Program-made: the position numbers and the translations under genes
Part shown: positions 6,787-8,327 of the stretch, piece by piece
How the letters are laid out: each line of letters starts with the position of its first letter
Numbering within the stretch: the first letter of the stretch is position 1
Source: Anaerolineales bacterium UBA4826
GTDB taxonomy: Bacteria > Chloroflexota > Anaerolineae > UBA4142
NCBI GenBank assembly: GCA_002400365.1
Contig: DHFK01000075.1
Coordinates: 27,131 to 35,457 of the forward strand
Reading direction: 5' to 3'
Length of the DNA stretch: 8,327 nt
Notes under the pieces: model-generated
Seen by the model: only the letters and a program-made list of their open reading frames with translations
What the model was told of the DNA's origin: nothing
The model's database searches: none

Positions 6787-6794
6787 AAGGAGGA
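6787..6794 (+). promoter_or_regulatory. Shine-Dalgarno of minE
   Basis: AAGGAGGA lies six bases before the ATG at 6801. It is the strongest ribosome-binding site in the rightward cluster, clearly better than those of minC and rodA. This suggests MinE is made in larger amounts than MinC; that inference fits the need for MinE to match or exceed MinD. Confidence 0.88.
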
Positions 6795-6800
6795 AGAGAC

Positions 6801-7091
6801 ATGGACGTCTTTGAACGCATCTTCGGTCGTTCATTGGGCAGCGCATCCGTCGCCAAGAAACGGTTGCAGTTGGTGTTGACCCAGGATCGCACCAACATCT
6901 CGCCCGAAACCCTGAACGTCTTGAAAGACGAAATTGTCACCGCGATTTCAAAGCACGTTGAAATCGACGCGGCGAACGTCGAGGTTTCGATTACGAGCGA
7001 CGAATCGAGCCACCGCTTGACCGCGAATATCCCGGTGGTGGGGACACGGCCGGCGCGAGTCCGCGCGCGCGTCGTCCAAACCAAGCCCTAG
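6801..7091 (+). CDS. minE: Cell division topological specificity factor MinE
   Basis: This 96-residue protein stimulates the MinD ATPase and confines the MinCD inhibitor to the poles. The first residues (MDVFERIFGR) form an amphipathic membrane-binding helix as in other MinE proteins. AKKRLQLVLTQDR (18-30) is the MinD-contact segment, equivalent to the AKERLQIIVAE stretch of E. coli. Residues about 31-80 are the topological specificity domain, with LKDEIVTAISKHVEID (41-56) the long helix. After residue 81 an Arg-rich tail, TRPARVRARVV, runs beyond the usual end. The start is fixed by the strong Shine-Dalgarno. Its presence implies an oscillating or gradient Min system of the MinCDE type rather than the DivIVA/MinJ type. 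A nested palindrome follows directly. Confidence 0.94.
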   Translation: MDVFERIFGRSLGSASVAKKRLQLVLTQDRTNISPETLNVLKDEIVTAISKHVEIDAANVEVSITSDESSHRLTANIPVVGTRPARVRARVVQTKP

Positions 7092-7093
7092 AA

Positions 7094-7172
7094 AACCTTG
7101 CGGCTCACCCTTGCGAAGGTTTCCTTCGACTCCGCTCAGGACGAACCTTCGCAAGGGTGGTTGCGCAAGGTT
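7094..7172. repeat. Nested palindromic repeat filling the minE-rodA gap
   Basis: An inner perfect 16-bp pair, CACCCTTGCGAAGGTT (7106-7121) and AACCTTCGCAAGGGTG (7144-7159), surrounds a 22-base loop. An outer 9-bp pair, AACCTTGCG (7094-7102) and CGCAAGGTT (7164-7172), encloses it with 3- and 4-base internal gaps. The loop contains TTCGACTCCGCTCAGGAC, a motif I recall as a very common dispersed element in Chloroflexota and some other genomes; in one minus-strand frame it reads FVLSGVEG. As RNA it forms one long hairpin starting three bases after the minE stop and ending nine bases before the rodA ATG. There is no T-tract. It is best read as a small non-autonomous or REP-like element inserted in the operon. 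Confidence 0.88.
7167..7170 (+). promoter_or_regulatory. Weak Shine-Dalgarno of rodA inside the palindrome arm
   Basis: AAGG lies ten bases before the ATG at 7181; no better site is present. It falls in the outer right arm of the 7094-7172 palindrome, so in a folded transcript it would be base-paired with the CCTT at 7096-7099. This may lower rodA translation. The function is inferred. Confidence 0.4.
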
Positions 7173-7180
7173 GGATCAGT

Positions 7181-8323
7181 ATGGAACGCGTCTCGCGTCT
7201 GCGTTTTCAGTATTTCGATTTCTGGCTTTTTGGCGCGACGCTGTTGCTCCTCAGCATCGGCATCCTGATGATCTATAGCGCGACGGCGTGCATCACCGGC
7301 GAGTCGCTGGATTGGCAAAGCGCCGTGATCCGCCAAGCGGCGTACGCCGTGGTCGGCGTGCTCGCGATGGCGGTCCTCGCGCTGATTGACTATCGCCTCT
7401 ACGCCTCGCTCCGGTGGGTGCTCTGGCTTGCCACCATCGGTCTCCTCGCGGTGGTCTCCGTCATCGGTCAGATCACGCATGGCGCGCAGCGCTGGATTGA
7501 CCTGCGCTTTTTCCTGTTTCAGCCCTCCGAATTGAGCAAACTGCTGCTGGTGCTCGTCGTCGCCAAATATATGGCTGACCACGCGGAGCAGATGACGCGC
7601 TGGCGTTTTCTCGCGACCTCCTTCCTCTTTGTCGCGCTGCCGATTGCGCTGGTGTACCTCCAGCCCGACCTGGGCACGGCGATCGTCATCGGCGCGACGT
7701 GGGGCGTGATGGCGCTCGCCGCCGGGATGCGCCTGCGCGACGTGTTGATCGTCCTCGCGGTGATCGTCGTCGCCGCGCCGCTGCTTTGGACGAACCTGCG
7801 CCCCTATCAGCAAGAGCGCATCCTGACGTTCATGGACCCCGCGCGCGATCCGCTGGGGTCGGGCTATAACGTCACGCAAGCGCGCATCGCGATCGGGTCG
7901 GGCGGGGTGTGGGGGCAGGGCTTTTGCAGTGGGACGCAGAGCCAATTGCGCTTTTTGCGGATCCGCCAAACCGATTTCATCTTCTCGGTCATCGGCGAGG
8001 AGTTGGGGTTTATCGGCGCGCTCTTTGTGATCGCGTTGTATGCCTTGATCCTCTTCCGCCTGATCCGCGCGGCGATGCTCGCGCGCGATGCGTACGGCAA
8101 ACTCGTCGTCGTCGGTATCGTCGCGATCATTCTAGCGCAGTCCTATGTGAATCTGGGGATGAACCTGGGGTTGATGCCGGTGACGGGGATTCCGCTGCCG
8201 TTCGTCAGCTCGGGCGGTAGTTCGCTCATCTCGCTCCTAGCCGCCGAGGGTGTAGCGCAAAGCGTCTTGCTGCACCATCGCGGACTGCGGCTGGAGGGGG
8301 CAGGGAAGTACACGGGAGGGTGA
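7181..8323 (+). CDS. rodA: Rod-shape-determining protein RodA (SEDS peptidoglycan glycosyltransferase)
   Basis: A 380-residue polytopic membrane protein with about ten hydrophobic segments. SEDS proteins polymerise lipid II into glycan strands; the neighbouring PBP2 crosslinks them. Family marks are QRWIDL (103-108), FQPSELSKL (113-121), QPDLGTA (161-167), DPLGSGYNVTQARIAIGSGG (223-242), TDFIFSVIGEELGF (264-277), whose Asp265 corresponds to the catalytic Asp of RodA, and NLGMNLGLMPVTGIPLPF (324-341). The last loop reads VSSGGSS where VSYGG is usual. FtsW is the close alternative, but the GTQSQLRFL stretch and the linkage to mrdA favour RodA. A GTG at 7157 in the same frame would add eight residues, but it lies within the palindrome with AAGG directly abutting, so the ATG at 7181 is preferred. 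The stop is at 8321-8323, and no terminator is visible before the window ends. Confidence 0.93.
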   Translation: MERVSRLRFQYFDFWLFGATLLLLSIGILMIYSATACITGESLDWQSAVIRQAAYAVVGVLAMAVLALIDYRLYASLRWVLWLATIGLLAVVSVIGQITHGAQRWIDLRFFLFQPSELSKLLLVLVVAKYMADHAEQMTRWRFLATSFLFVALPIALVYLQPDLGTAIVIGATWGVMALAAGMRLRDVLIVLAVIVVAAPLLWTNLRPYQQERILTFMDPARDPLGSGYNVTQARIAIGSGGVWGQGFCSGTQSQLRFLRIRQTDFIFSVIGEELGFIGALFVIALYALILFRLIRAAMLARDAYGKLVVVGIVAIILAQSYVNLGMNLGLMPVTGIPLPFVSSGGSSLISLLAAEGVAQSVLLHHRGLRLEGAGKYTGG

Positions 8324-8327
8324 CGCG

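Noticed and set aside
7136..7969. Minus-strand frame of 277 codons opposite rodA
   Set aside because: Charged, motif-free shadow of a membrane-protein gene; no start signal.
8313..8327. Start of another gene overlapping the rodA stop (GTG at 8320)
   Set aside because: A GGAGG directly abuts the GTG with no spacing, and only a few bases remain in the window; it cannot be judged.

Overview
The window is GC-rich chromosomal DNA, most likely from a member of the Chloroflexota, perhaps an Anaerolineae-like lineage. That is an inference from the cluster type, the protein style and palindromes of a kind I recall as dispersed repeats in such genomes; no marker gene proves it. It holds seven protein genes and no RNA genes, CRISPR arrays, transposases or phage genes.

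Left part (1-2740): a plus-strand gene (141-1037) encodes a membrane-anchored LiaI/LiaF-like 'toastrack' protein behind a near-consensus sigma-70-type promoter and a perfect Shine-Dalgarno. It converges on a minus-strand gene (1064-2740) for a 558-residue uncharacterised protein whose C-terminal third carries signatures of the nucleoside phosphorylase-I fold. A perfect 14-bp palindrome sits between the two and contains the stop codon of the minus-strand gene.

Divergent control region (2741-2874): two back-to-back promoters, both with 17-bp spacers, drive the minus-strand gene and the large rightward cluster. The rightward promoter lies so close to its GTG start that the mRNA is probably leaderless.

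Right part (2875-8323): a rightward cluster for cell-wall elongation and division-site placement: mrdA (PBP2 transpeptidase with an extra C-terminal beta-sandwich-like domain), minC, minD, minE and rodA (SEDS glycosyltransferase). PBP2 and RodA are the enzyme pair that polymerises and crosslinks lateral-wall peptidoglycan. MinCDE keeps FtsZ rings away from the poles. mrdA and minC overlap by four bases, minC and minD are 8 bases apart, minD and minE 49, and minE and rodA 89; the last gap is filled by a nested palindromic repeat that may affect rodA expression. The mreBCD genes that often precede this set are not present directly upstream.

Nothing in the window is a clearly new system. The points most worth a second look are the extended PBP2, the nucleosidase-like unknown protein, the leaderless mrdA start, and the three different palindromes occupying three of the intergenic gaps.
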